In this document: in pieces, positions 26,432 through 35,216 of the stretch
Layout of the letters: every line of letters begins with the position of its first letter
How positions within the stretch are numbered: position 1 is the first letter of the stretch
Assembly: GCA_027620655.1 (NCBI GenBank)
Contig: JAQCDS010000008.1
Span: 1-64,000, forward strand
DNA from: Bacteroidota bacterium
Lineage (GTDB): Bacteria; Bacteroidota; Bacteroidia; Flavobacteriales; Flavobacteriaceae
Length of the DNA: 64,000 bases
Direction of reading: 5' to 3'
Translations under genes and position numbers: made by a program
Notes under the pieces: model-generated
The model's database searches: none
Told to the model about the DNA's origin: nothing
The model's input: the letters and a program-made list of their open reading frames with translations, nothing else

Positions 26432-28555
26432 ATGAAAAAATATATTCTTTATTTGGTGTTTTTTGTCACTACAAATTTCACACTTTTTGCCCAAAACAAT
26501 CAAGCTCAAGACTCTACCACAACACAAAACTTGGATGAGGTGTTGGTAAAAGCTGTAAGAGTAAAACCTAATGCGCCAATCACTCATTCTAATGTGTCAA
26601 AAAAAGACATTCAAAAACGTAATTTAGGTCAAGACATTCCGATATTACTTAACTACCTCCCTTCAGTTGTATCGTCCTCTGATGCTGGAGCAGGAATTGG
26701 GTATACCTATTTGCGTGTTCGTGGTACAGATGCCACCCGTGTCAATGTTACCATAAACGGGATTCCATATAATGATGCCGAAAGTCAAGGTACATTTTGG
26801 GTCAATCTTGGAGATTTTGCTTCTTCTGTGGAAAGTTTACAATTACAGCGAGGTGTTGGAACTTCCACCAATGGTTCAGGGGCTTTTGGTGCAAGTCTAA
26901 ACATTTTAACTGATGCTATTTCAGAACATTCTGGTGGCGAAATTGCTAATTCTTTTGGATCTTTTGGAACCCGAAAGCATAGTATAAAATTTACTACTGG
27001 ACTTGTAAATGAGCACTTTGAATTTGCAGGGCGATTATCTAAAATTTATTCTGATGGATATGTCGATCGTGCCTTTACCGATTTAAAATCGTATTATTTA
27101 CAAGGAAATTATGTGGATGATAACACTTTAGTTAAAGCCATAACTTTTGGAGGAAAAGAAAAAACCTACCAGTCTTGGTATGGATTGAGTAAAGAACAAA
27201 TGGAGCAGGACCGCACTCAAAATCCATATACCTACGACAACGAAACCGACAACTACTGGCAAGACCACTATCAATTGCATTGGAATGAAACTTTAAATTC
27301 AAATTGGTCTACAAACCTTGGTTTAAACTATACTAGAGGAAAAGGCTTTTTTGAGCAATTTAAAGATGATCGAGATGCTGCAGACTACAACAACCTTATC
27401 AATGATGGGAGTGATGTGATTGTACGTCGCTGGTTAGACAATCATTTTTATGTATTGAATGCCAATACAACCTACCAAAAAAATGGGTTAGAAATTATTT
27501 CGGGAATATCCTATAGCGATTATACTAATGATCATTATGGAGAGTTGATTTGGGCAAACGATTTAGTTTCAGAAACAAGCATTAGAGATCGCTATTATTT
27601 GAGCATTTCGGACAAATCTGATTTTAGTATTTTCTCTAAGGCCACCTTTAGAATGTCGAATACTGTACAAGCATTTTTAGATCTTCAAACTCGATTTGTA
27701 AATTACACCACCACAGGACTTACATCTAACAGAGCACCTATTGATGTAGATGAAGATTTTAATTTTTTTAATCCAAAATTTGGGTTAACCTATACACTCA
27801 ATGCTAATAATAGTATTTATGCTTCATATGCAAGGGCAAACAAAGAACCTAATCGCAATGACTTTGAAAGCAATGCTACAGATGTAAAACATGAAACATT
27901 AAATGATTTTGAATTGGGTTGGCGCCATCAATCTAAAGGATTTAGTCTTAATGCCAACCTGTATTATATGCAGTACGATAACCAGTTGGTACTTACTGGA
28001 GCTCTAGATAATGTGGGTGAATATCTTCGAGAAAATGTGGATAGCAGCTACCGATTGGGGCTAGAGTTGGATGCGAGTATTGTACTAACAGAACAATTGA
28101 CATTGAATTCTAATTTATCCTTGAGCAAAAATAAAATCCAAGATTTAACAATTAACCGTGATGGAGGAATACAAAATTTAGGGGATACTACTATTGCATT
28201 TTCACCAGATGTTGTCGCTACTAACGCTTTGGAATATGCTCCAAACAATAAATTCAGAGCTGCATTGATTGGAAAATATGTAGGAGAACAATACATGAGT
28301 AATACAGATACAGAAGCGTCTAAATTGGACAGTTATTTTGTGACAGATTTAAATTTTAGTTATACACTTCCTGTAAACAATGTGTTTAAATCTATTGTAT
28401 TTACGGGCATGGTCAACAACTTATTTGATTTGGAATATGCAGATCGTGGTTACACCTATTTGGACACTTGGAGTGGTCCAACCGCTACAGAAATACAGGG
28501 GTATTACCCACAAGCTACCCGCAACTTTTTATTGGGAATGACCTTAATATTTTAG
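26432..28555 (+). CDS. TonB-dependent receptor, probably for thiamine or its phosphates
   Basis: Outer-membrane transporter of 707 residues. A signal peptide (about 1-20, LFAQ) is followed by a TonB-box-like DEVLVKAVRV, the plug domain (about 50-170; LPSVVSSSDAGAGIGYTYLR, VRGTDATRVNVTINGIPYND, LQLQRGVGTSTNGSGAFGAS) and a beta-barrel ending in a terminal Phe (NFLLGMTLIF). It lacks the N-terminal carboxypeptidase-like domain of SusC proteins, like vitamin and siderophore receptors. The TPP riboswitch in its leader points to thiamine compounds as the substrate; this is inference from regulation. Confidence 0.9.
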   Translation: MKKYILYLVFFVTTNFTLFAQNNQAQDSTTTQNLDEVLVKAVRVKPNAPITHSNVSKKDIQKRNLGQDIPILLNYLPSVVSSSDAGAGIGYTYLRVRGTDATRVNVTINGIPYNDAESQGTFWVNLGDFASSVESLQLQRGVGTSTNGSGAFGASLNILTDAISEHSGGEIANSFGSFGTRKHSIKFTTGLVNEHFEFAGRLSKIYSDGYVDRAFTDLKSYYLQGNYVDDNTLVKAITFGGKEKTYQSWYGLSKEQMEQDRTQNPYTYDNETDNYWQDHYQLHWNETLNSNWSTNLGLNYTRGKGFFEQFKDDRDAADYNNLINDGSDVIVRRWLDNHFYVLNANTTYQKNGLEIISGISYSDYTNDHYGELIWANDLVSETSIRDRYYLSISDKSDFSIFSKATFRMSNTVQAFLDLQTRFVNYTTTGLTSNRAPIDVDEDFNFFNPKFGLTYTLNANNSIYASYARANKEPNRNDFESNATDVKHETLNDFELGWRHQSKGFSLNANLYYMQYDNQLVLTGALDNVGEYLRENVDSSYRLGLELDASIVLTEQLTLNSNLSLSKNKIQDLTINRDGGIQNLGDTTIAFSPDVVATNALEYAPNNKFRAALIGKYVGEQYMSNTDTEASKLDSYFVTDLNFSYTLPVNNVFKSIVFTGMVNNLFDLEYADRGYTYLDTWSGPTATEIQGYYPQATRNFLLGMTLIF

Positions 28556-28577
28556 GGAAGAGATTACTTTAAAATAA

Positions 28578-28604
28578 AAACCCTACACCAGTGGTGTGGG
28601 GTTT
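28578..28604 (+). terminator. Terminator after the TonB-dependent receptor gene
   Basis: An inverted repeat AAACCCTACACC / GGTGTGGGGTTT (one wobble pair) with an AGT loop starts 23 bases after the stop. Confidence 0.8.
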
Positions 28605-28783
28605 CTTTGTTTATTAAATTTCAGATTAGATTAAACGCTTTATGCATTATTGTTAAGATTTAGTGAATTAAAAGTTGTGTGGGAATGATTTTTATAGTTT
28701 TATCCAGACAGGAAGCATTTATTGAAGAATATTTTAATAATTGTGCGCTTGAAAACGGAAATTCTATTAACGAATCAAATAGT

Positions 28784-29515
28784 TTGGTAAAATCCAAAAT
28801 CATATACGTTTTATTAGTTGTTTCAAATCTCGTTTTTTCTCAGCAGAAAATTACTGGGAAAATTTATGGCGAAAAAGCCGTTGCAAAGCATGTAAGAATC
28901 ACAAATATCACTCAAGATACTTCCACATATTCTGATGAAAAAGGAGATTTTTCAATTAATGCTTCTGAAAATGATACAATTTCTTTTGAGTCTTCATTTT
29001 ATATAGCTCAAAAAATTAGGGTCAAAGCACTCCATTTTACTGAAATTTTGGTCATTCAACTTAAAAATCAAGTCAATGAACTTGAGGAAGTTGCCCTTAA
29101 AAATAAGACTAAGGAAAAAGAATTTAGTGCTGAAAAACAAAATTTAAATTTGAACAATCAAATTCGTAAGGATAAAAAAAATAATCTTCACAGATATCAA
29201 CCTACAAATTATAACTTTGATTTCGTTGCAGTATTTGGACTTATTTATAATCTACTAAAAAGTAAAAAAAAGCGTAAGTCTACAGAAACCTATATTTCTT
29301 ATAAAGATTTGGACGAGCTGTTTAAAAAAAGCCATTTTTTTAATGATGCACTTTTGAAAAACACACTTAAAATTACATCGGAATACAAATATTTATTTTT
29401 CGATTATTGTGAAGGACAAAATATTAAATCAGATTATTTAAAAAAGGAAAATGAATTTTTATTATTAGATTCTTTGGTTGAGCTCAGTTCCGAATTTTTG
29501 AGTTATTTAAACTAA
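28784..29515 (+). CDS. Exported protein with carboxypeptidase-like regulatory domain
   Basis: The frame has a signal peptide (VKSKIIYVLLVVSNLVFS, then QQ) and a carboxypeptidase-regulatory-like beta domain (KITGKIYGEKAVAKHVRIT, TYSDEKGDFSINASENDTI), a common module in Bacteroidota envelope proteins. The rest (about 90-243) is Lys-rich and unrecognised, with a short hydrophobic AVFGLIYNLL. I propose a TTG start at 28784 because it places the signal peptide at the N-terminus; the frame is open to 28679 with an unlikely 35-residue extension. The end overlaps the convergent lipoprotein gene by four bases. Function unknown. Confidence 0.6.
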   Translation: MVKSKIIYVLLVVSNLVFSQQKITGKIYGEKAVAKHVRITNITQDTSTYSDEKGDFSINASENDTISFESSFYIAQKIRVKALHFTEILVIQLKNQVNELEEVALKNKTKEKEFSAEKQNLNLNNQIRKDKKNNLHRYQPTNYNFDFVAVFGLIYNLLKSKKKRKSTETYISYKDLDELFKKSHFFNDALLKNTLKITSEYKYLFFDYCEGQNIKSDYLKKENEFLLLDSLVELSSEFLSYLN

Positions 29516-29979
29516 TTCGAAATAAACAACTCATTTCCAATACGTTCTACTCTGTATGGTTTTAGTGAGCACTGTAAATTGGAATTTTGCAGAGGTTGAC
29601 CTGTAAACAAACTGTATTTGTGTGTTTCGTCACAACCACAAATTCCTTCTATACCAGTGATGTTTAAAATCGCACAATCACTAAAAGTATGGTTTGGGTC
29701 TGCCGCATCAAAGGCCACATAGCCTGTTCCCGTATTATTTACAATAATTCCGCCATTACCTTCATTCGGGACATACACTGGATTGCTAGGAAACATCAAT
29801 TGATTATATTGAGACAGGTTGAGATTTAAGCTTACATTTACACCTACATTTAGTAGAAAATTACAATTTTCATCATAATGATCTCTTTTTGAGCAACTCC
29901 ATAAAAAAATACAAAGCACAATCCAGCATAAATAGTTGATTTTCAAATGTTTAAAAAGAGGAGCATCTTTGTGTAGCAT
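29512..29979 (-). CDS. Small lipoprotein, Rieske-like fold
   Basis: A 155-residue protein with a lipoprotein signal late in the N-terminus (lipobox LWSC, Cys at about 29). The mature part (NVSLNLSQYNQLMFPSNPVYV, GGIIVNNTGTGYVAFDAADPNH, CGCDETHKYSLFTGQPL, LKPYRVERIGNELFI) has the strand order of Rieske-type ferredoxin domains, but the CXH and CXXH ligand pairs are not intact, so a bound 2Fe-2S cluster is unlikely. The assignment to this fold is inferred. The actual start could be a few codons further in. Confidence 0.55.
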   Translation of the reverse strand: MLHKDAPLFKHLKINYLCWIVLCIFLWSCSKRDHYDENCNFLLNVGVNVSLNLNLSQYNQLMFPSNPVYVPNEGNGGIIVNNTGTGYVAFDAADPNHTFSDCAILNITGIEGICGCDETHKYSLFTGQPLQNSNLQCSLKPYRVERIGNELFISN

Positions 29980-30045
29980 TTTTAAGGATTTTTAGTAATG
30001 TGTAGACCAAAATACAACAAAAATTATCTTAAGCTAAATATTTTG

Positions 30046-30053
30046 TATATTTG
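30046..30053 (+). promoter_or_regulatory. Promoter -7 box of greA
   Basis: TATATTTG matches TAnnTTTG; the -33 element is poor. The predicted transcript start is at about 30058, directly before a terminator-like hairpin and about 85 bases before the greA ATG. Confidence 0.5.
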
Positions 30054-30059
30054 TATGGT

Positions 30060-30083
30060 AATCTCGTGAAAACGGGATTTTTT
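30060..30083 (+). terminator. Terminator-like hairpin in the greA leader
   Basis: AATCTCGT and ACGGGATT pair over eight bases (one G-T wobble) around a GAAA tetraloop and are followed by a run of T. No plus-strand gene ends near here (the last one stops at 29515) and the hairpin lacks T on the other side, so it can only act on transcripts heading into greA. Confidence 0.6.
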
Positions 30084-30143
30084 CTATTTTAGTATATGTT
30101 TAAAATAAAGCACCTAAATCAAATTAAATAAAATTATAAACGC

Positions 30144-30617
30144 ATGAGTAATGTATCATATTATACCGCAGAAGGACTAAAAAAATTGCGTGATGAGCTT
30201 CAACAGCTCAAAGACGTGGAGCGTGTAAAAGCGTCCAAAGCTATTGCTGAAGCACGTGACAAAGGCGATTTGAGTGAAAATGCCGAATACGATGCTGCTA
30301 AAGAAGCACAAGGAATGCTCGAAATGCGTATTTCAAAACTAGAAGAGACCTTAGCTGGTGCTCGGCTTATTGATGAATCTCAGTTAGATACTTCAAAAGC
30401 ACTGGTGTTGTCTAATGTTAAAATAAAAAACCAAACCAATGGTATGGAACTTACCTATCTTTTGGTTGCCGATGGCGAGGCCGATTTGGCCGCTGGAAAA
30501 ATTTCTGTAAACTCGCCCATCGGAAAAGGATTGTTAGGAAAAAGTGTTGGTGATATTGCAGAAATTCAAGTTCCTAATGGTGTAATAAAATTTGAAATTT
30601 TAGAAATTACGCGATAA
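30144..30617 (+). CDS. greA: Transcription elongation factor GreA
   Basis: Binds RNA polymerase and stimulates cleavage of backtracked RNA. The protein of 157 residues has the N-terminal coiled coil (YYTAEGLKKLRDELQQLK to about residue 75) with the acidic tip loop GDLSENAEYDAAKE, which carries the catalytic Asp and Glu, and the C-terminal FKBP-like domain (ISVNSPIGKGLLGKSVGD). It is followed nine bases later by a HIT-family gene. The leader carries a terminator-like hairpin. Confidence 0.96.
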   Translation: MSNVSYYTAEGLKKLRDELQQLKDVERVKASKAIAEARDKGDLSENAEYDAAKEAQGMLEMRISKLEETLAGARLIDESQLDTSKALVLSNVKIKNQTNGMELTYLLVADGEADLAAGKISVNSPIGKGLLGKSVGDIAEIQVPNGVIKFEILEITR

Positions 30618-30626
30618 AATCCCTTG

Positions 30627-31016
30627 ATGGCTTCAATATTTTCAAAAATAATTGCGGGAGAAATTCCTTGTTATAAAGTAGCAGAAACCAATGACTTTTT
30701 AGCTTTTTTGGATATTAATCCCAATGCCAAAGGGCATACACTTTGTATTCCTAAAAAAGAAGTTGATAAACTGTTTGATTTGGATGAATCTACCTATGAT
30801 GGGCTGATGAAGTTTTCGAGAACTGTAGCAGTTGCCATTGAAAAAGCAGTGCCTTGCAAACGTGTAGGTATGACTGTTGTAGGTCTTGAAGTTCCTCATG
30901 CCCACGTACATTTGATTCCATTAAATGCTATGGAAGACGCCCAATTCATTAAAAAAGAATCTCTTTCTTCTGAAGACTTTGAAACAACTGCAAAAGCAAT
31001 CGCTAGCTTTCTGTAA
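30627..31016 (+). CDS. HIT family nucleotide-binding hydrolase
   Basis: A 129-residue HINT-type protein, which hydrolyses nucleoside phosphoramidates or related dinucleotides. The histidine triad HAHVH is at 91-95, and the N-terminal SIFSKIIAGEIPCYKVAETN and LDINPNAKGHTL segments are classical. I chose the ATG at 30627 over the adjacent in-frame TTG. It probably shares a message with greA. Its 3' end overlaps the convergent histidine kinase gene by 14 bases. Confidence 0.93.
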   Translation: MASIFSKIIAGEIPCYKVAETNDFLAFLDINPNAKGHTLCIPKKEVDKLFDLDESTYDGLMKFSRTVAVAIEKAVPCKRVGMTVVGLEVPHAHVHLIPLNAMEDAQFIKKESLSSEDFETTAKAIASFL

Positions 31017-32163
31017 TTTTTTTTAAAGTAATCTGAATCGTGGTTCCTTTACCAATTTCTGAAGAAAGCACCTTAATTTTTCCATTATGATATTGTTCTA
31101 CGATGCGTTTGGCTAGCGATAATCCTAATCCCCAACCTCTTTTTTTGGTAGTATAACCAGTTTCAAAAATGGTTTTGAATTGCTTTTTTGGAATCCCCGA
31201 ACCACGATCTGAAATTTCAACAATAACGTCTTGATGAGTCGTATGTAATTCCAGGCTGATTTGCCCTTTGCCTTTCATGGCATCAATACCATTTTTCACC
31301 AAATTTTCAATGGTCCAATTATAAAGTTCTTCATTTAGTTGAACTAAAATAGGTGTTGCAGGTAATTTAATGTCAAAATGAACCAATTGACTGCTACGCG
31401 ATTGCAAATATTGAATCGATGTTTGTGTTGCCGTTACAATATCAATTGCAGCAAGTTGAGGTATTGAACCAATTTTACTAAAGCGTTCTGTAATGGTTTC
31501 CAAACGCTGAATATCATTGTTGATCTCATCAATATATGTTGAATTTACATTTTCATTTTTGAGCAATTCTGCCCAACCAATGAGTGAAGACAATGGTGTT
31601 CCAATTTGATGTGCGGTTTCTTTGGCCATTGCTGTCCAAAGCTTATTTTGTGTGGCAGATCTAGAGCTTCTGTAAAAGAAATAAATCAGCCCTGCGAATA
31701 GTAAAATAATCAAGACCAATGCCATCGGGTAATATTTGAGTTTGTTCAACAAAATAGAATTGCCATAATATAATGTAGATAATACTTCTCCATCATAAAC
31801 AACCTCCAATGGCGGATTTTCTTTGGCAAATTTTTCACTCAATTTTTGTAAGTATTGCTGACTGTTTTTGCCCTCCAAATCAATATTATTGGACTGAAAA
31901 AAACCTTTAGAATCAACAATAATCATTGGGGTAGTGGTATTGCTTTGAATGATTTTTAGAGGAAATTCGCTAATATTACCATTGAGGTCTTGGGTTTTTG
32001 AAAGCTCAATTTGTGCCGCAGAAAAATTCTCCATTTTTACTCGCTCTTCTTCTTTAAATTTTTGAAAAAAGCGATAGGTGTTCCACATTATAAGCGAAAC
32101 AATTAGAAAAGATACCAGAATTATAATCCAGTTGAGTACTGATCGATTTGAACTTAATTTCAT
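31003..32163 (-). CDS. Sensor histidine kinase (orphan)
   Basis: Membrane sensor of 386 residues. Helix 1 (about 11-32) and helix 2 (about 145-167) enclose a periplasmic region of about 110 residues. The HisKA H-box AKETAHQIGTPLSS has its His at about residue 184. The HATPase domain contains the N-box NWTIENLVKNGIDAMKG, the G1 box DRGSGIP, an F-box FETGYTTKKRG and the G2 box GLGLSLAKRIVE. No response regulator is encoded nearby, so its partner must lie elsewhere. The signal is unknown. Confidence 0.9.
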   Translation of the reverse strand: MKLSSNRSVLNWIIILVSFLIVSLIMWNTYRFFQKFKEEERVKMENFSAAQIELSKTQDLNGNISEFPLKIIQSNTTTPMIIVDSKGFFQSNNIDLEGKNSQQYLQKLSEKFAKENPPLEVVYDGEVLSTLYYGNSILLNKLKYYPMALVLIILLFAGLIYFFYRSSRSATQNKLWTAMAKETAHQIGTPLSSLIGWAELLKNENVNSTYIDEINNDIQRLETITERFSKIGSIPQLAAIDIVTATQTSIQYLQSRSSQLVHFDIKLPATPILVQLNEELYNWTIENLVKNGIDAMKGKGQISLELHTTHQDVIVEISDRGSGIPKKQFKTIFETGYTTKKRGWGLGLSLAKRIVEQYHNGKIKVLSSEIGKGTTIQITLKKITES

Positions 32164-32280
32164 TGGTTACATTTTTCAACTTTAAATATAATGCAATTCT
32201 GTTGATATTATTGCTTTTAATTTTAATCAACTTCTTTTTACTCACAACATATTTATTAATTTTGTCATATATTTATACCT

Positions 32281-33150
32281 ATGACCTCATTTGAACCAAA
32301 AGATTGTACAATTCAGCAACTACTAGCCTTACTTTCTAGTGCTGTTGCGCCACGCCCCATTGCTTTTGCTAGTACAATTGATAGTGATGGAAATCCAAAT
32401 TTATCCCCATTTAGTTTTTTCAATATTTTTAGTACTAATCCCCCAATTTTAATTTTTTCGCCAGCACGCCGTGTTCGAGATAATACAACAAAACATACGC
32501 TTCAAAATGTTCAAGAAGTGAAAGAGGTTGTCATCAATGTGGTGCATTACGAAATGATTCAGCAAATGTCATTGAGCAGTACGGAGTATGCTAAAAATGT
32601 GAATGAGTTTAAAAAATCTGGGTTAACGATGTTAGCATCTGATTTGGTACGCCCATTTCGAGTGGCCGAATCGCCTATTCAAATGGAATGTAAAGTAAAC
32701 GAAATCAAACCTTTGGGCACAGAAAATGGTGCTGGAAATTTAGTCATTTGCGAAGTTCTTAAGATTCACGTGTCCGAAACCGTTATGACTTCTGATGGGA
32801 CTATAAATCAAGAAAAATTAGATTTGGTTGCACGTGGCGGTGGAAGTTATTATATTCGAGCCAAGGAAGGGTTTTTGGAAATCCCAAAACCGCTAAAAAC
32901 GCTTGGTATTGGTGTAGATGCTCTTCCAAAAGAAGTGCAACAAAGTACAATTTTAACAGGTAATGACTTGGGTATTTTGGGCAACGTTGAAGCACTGCCA
33001 AATGCTGAAGAGCTGGAAGAATTTTGGAGTCATTCGAAACATCAAAATTTAAAAAATGAATTAAAAACAACTGAAAAAAAACATTTAAAAGCTAAAGAGC
33101 TTTTACAACAAGGACAAGTTTACAATGCTTGGTGTGTGTTATTAAAATAA
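32281..33150 (+). CDS. Flavin reductase-like domain protein
   Basis: A 289-residue protein with an FMN-binding split-barrel domain at about 15-180: SSAVAPRPIAFASTIDSDGN, NLSPFSFFNIFSTNPP, and MECKVNEIKPLG. Family members use FMN to reduce flavins or other acceptors, or serve as oxygenase partners. The C-terminal 100 residues (GSYYIRAKEGFLEIPKP and a helical, Lys-rich tail) are typical of the Flavobacteriia version. The substrate is unknown. It is followed by a DUF3127 gene after 17 bases. Confidence 0.87.
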   Translation: MTSFEPKDCTIQQLLALLSSAVAPRPIAFASTIDSDGNPNLSPFSFFNIFSTNPPILIFSPARRVRDNTTKHTLQNVQEVKEVVINVVHYEMIQQMSLSSTEYAKNVNEFKKSGLTMLASDLVRPFRVAESPIQMECKVNEIKPLGTENGAGNLVICEVLKIHVSETVMTSDGTINQEKLDLVARGGGSYYIRAKEGFLEIPKPLKTLGIGVDALPKEVQQSTILTGNDLGILGNVEALPNAEELEEFWSHSKHQNLKNELKTTEKKHLKAKELLQQGQVYNAWCVLLK

Positions 33151-33167
33151 AAAAGATAAATTAGAAC

Positions 33168-33545
33168 ATGGAAATACAAGGAAAAATTAAATTAATAGGC
33201 GAGACACAAACAGTGGGGTCAAATGGATTTAGAAAAAGAGAATTGGTGGTGACCACCGAAGAACAATACCCACAGCATTTGTCTGTAGATTTTGTACAAG
33301 ATAAAACAGAGTTATTGAATAATTTTCAAGTTGGCCAACAGGTAAAAGTTGGGATCAATTTACGTGGTCGTGAGTGGATAAGCCCACAAGGTGAAACCAA
33401 ACATTTTAATTCTATTCAAGGATGGCGAATCGACAGCTTACAACAAAATCAAGCAGCTGAAGCTGCACCGCCTGTACCGCCTATGGAAGCTTTTGAGCCA
33501 GCGTCTGACCTTAATGACAACGAGCCAGACGATTTGCCATTTTAA
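33168..33545 (+). CDS. DUF3127 protein, SSB-like OB fold
   Basis: A 125-residue protein of the DUF3127 family. MEIQGKIKLIGETQTVGSNG, FRKRELVVTTEEQYPQHL and VKVGINLRGREW form an OB-fold-like domain (about 1-90). A Pro- and Ala-rich linker leads to an acidic tail ending DDLPF, as in single-stranded DNA-binding proteins, whose acidic DD(I/L)PF tip recruits partner proteins. A role in binding single-stranded DNA is inferred from that tail and the fold. Confidence 0.87.
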   Translation: MEIQGKIKLIGETQTVGSNGFRKRELVVTTEEQYPQHLSVDFVQDKTELLNNFQVGQQVKVGINLRGREWISPQGETKHFNSIQGWRIDSLQQNQAAEAAPPVPPMEAFEPASDLNDNEPDDLPF

Positions 33546-33576
33546 TGATTTTTGAATAATAAAAATTGAAGATGCA

Positions 33577-34431
33577 ATGGGATCCCTAAACGAAAAAGAC
33601 TTTCAGATTTGTTCTGATACTTCAGCATTCAAAAAAGTTCTAAACTCAAAATTAGAACCAAAGAAGTATGCGTCTATTTTGGAGGGGGTGCATTATGAAA
33701 CAGAGTTGCTAAAACTTCAAGCAGAACTTGTGGATTTGCAGCAATGGGTTGCCAAACACAAAAAACGTGTATGCGTCATTTTTGAAGGACGTGATGCTGC
33801 CGGTAAAGGCGGAGCAATTCGGCGTTTTACGGAGCATTTGAATCCACGTTCTATGCGTGTAGTTGCTCTAACAAAACCTACTGAAGTTGAGCAAGGGCAG
33901 TGGTATTTTAGACGCTATATCAAAGAATTACCAGAGCCAGGAGAATTGGTCTTTTTCGATCGGAGTTGGTACAATCGTGCTGTAGTAGAACCTGTTATGG
34001 GATTTTGCACCGATGAGCAGTACAAAAAATACATGGTTCAGGTTCCAGAGTTTGAACATATGCTTTATGAAGACGGTGTCATTATTATAAAATTTTGGTT
34101 TTCCATTTCTAAAGACGAACAACTGAGACGTTTCAATTCTCGGTTGGCCAATCCATTAAAGCAGTGGAAGTTTAGTCCTGTGGACAAAGAAGGTCAAAAA
34201 CGTTGGGATTTGTATACAGATTATAAAGAGCAAATGTTTAGTCAAACCCATACGTCATTTAGTCCATGGATAATTATAAAAACAAACAATAAAAAAGAAG
34301 CACGATTAGAAAGTATTCGTCATGTGCTTTCTAAGTTTGAATATGATCGTAAAGGAAGTTCAAAAACAACGATTCTACCCGATCCAAATGTGGTGCAACG
34401 TTATCATAGATTGATTACAAGAATTGACTGA
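33577..34431 (+). CDS. ppk2: Polyphosphate kinase 2 family protein (first of a tandem pair)
   Basis: PPK2 enzymes transfer phosphate between polyphosphate and nucleotides. This single-domain, class I-like protein of 284 residues has Walker A GRDAAGKGG at 71-79, the lid HLNPRSMRVVALTKPTEVEQ and the Walker B region FFDRSWYNRAVVEPVMGFC. The C-terminal part contains WKFSPVDKEGQKRWD and TDYKEQM. It has a longer N-terminus and C-terminal tail than its neighbour. Two bases separate it from the second copy. Confidence 0.9.
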   Translation: MGSLNEKDFQICSDTSAFKKVLNSKLEPKKYASILEGVHYETELLKLQAELVDLQQWVAKHKKRVCVIFEGRDAAGKGGAIRRFTEHLNPRSMRVVALTKPTEVEQGQWYFRRYIKELPEPGELVFFDRSWYNRAVVEPVMGFCTDEQYKKYMVQVPEFEHMLYEDGVIIIKFWFSISKDEQLRRFNSRLANPLKQWKFSPVDKEGQKRWDLYTDYKEQMFSQTHTSFSPWIIIKTNNKKEARLESIRHVLSKFEYDRKGSSKTTILPDPNVVQRYHRLITRID

Positions 34432-34433
34432 TT

Positions 34434-35216
34434 ATGAGTGAATTAACGCCAAAAAATTTAAAAAAATTGAACTCAAATCGAGGGCTAAAACTTTTTCTAA
34501 AAGAAAAAGACATGACCCCTACAAAGGCATTGCGTATTTTAAATTATGAGGCAAAACTCAATAAATTACAAGAAGAACTCATCAAACTTCAGCAATGGGT
34601 TGAGGACGAGGGTGAAAAATTGGTAGTCATTTTTGAAGGGCGAGATGCCGCTGGAAAAGGCGGTGCTATAAGAAGAATTACTCAGCATTTGAATCCTCGA
34701 GAATTTAATGTGGTAGCTCTTCCAAAACCAACGCCTGAAGAACAAGGGCAATGGTATTTTCAAAGGTATATTAAAAATTTGCCACGAAGTGGACAAATTA
34801 CTTTTTTTGACCGCAGTTGGTACAATCGTGCTGTGGTAGAACCTGTTAATAGGTTTTGTACCGATGAAGAGTACAAAATTTTTATTAATCAAGTGAATAA
34901 TTTTGAACAAATGCTTATTGAGTCTGGCGTTCGCTTGGTAAAGTTTTATTTCTCGATTTCAAAAGACGAACAAGCACGACGTTTTAAGGAGATTAAAACT
35001 AGTCCGGTCAAAAAATGGAAGTTTAGTCCTGTTGATCAAACGGCGCTAGAGCGTTGGGATGATTATACCGATTACAAGAAAAAAATGTTTGAAAAAACAG
35101 ACACCAAAATTGCCCCTTGGATTGTTATAAAGGCCAATAAAAAAATGCGAGCAAGGGTTGAGGTCGTTCAAAAACTTTTGGAGATAGTGCCTTATTCTAA
35201 AGCCACTTCATTATAA
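34434..35216 (+). CDS. ppk2: Polyphosphate kinase 2 family protein (second of a tandem pair)
   Basis: A 260-residue paralogue of the gene just upstream, with the same order of motifs: GRDAAGKGG at 69-77, HLNPREFNVVALPKPTPEEQ, FFDRSWYNRAVVEPVNRFC, WKFSPVDQTALERWDDYTDY. It differs near Walker B (NRFC for MGFC) and in the segment after FSISKDEQARRF, which could alter nucleotide choice. The pair is co-transcribed and the 3' end overlaps the convergent tag gene by 25 bases. Confidence 0.9.
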   Translation: MSELTPKNLKKLNSNRGLKLFLKEKDMTPTKALRILNYEAKLNKLQEELIKLQQWVEDEGEKLVVIFEGRDAAGKGGAIRRITQHLNPREFNVVALPKPTPEEQGQWYFQRYIKNLPRSGQITFFDRSWYNRAVVEPVNRFCTDEEYKIFINQVNNFEQMLIESGVRLVKFYFSISKDEQARRFKEIKTSPVKKWKFSPVDQTALERWDDYTDYKKKMFEKTDTKIAPWIVIKANKKMRARVEVVQKLLEIVPYSKATSL

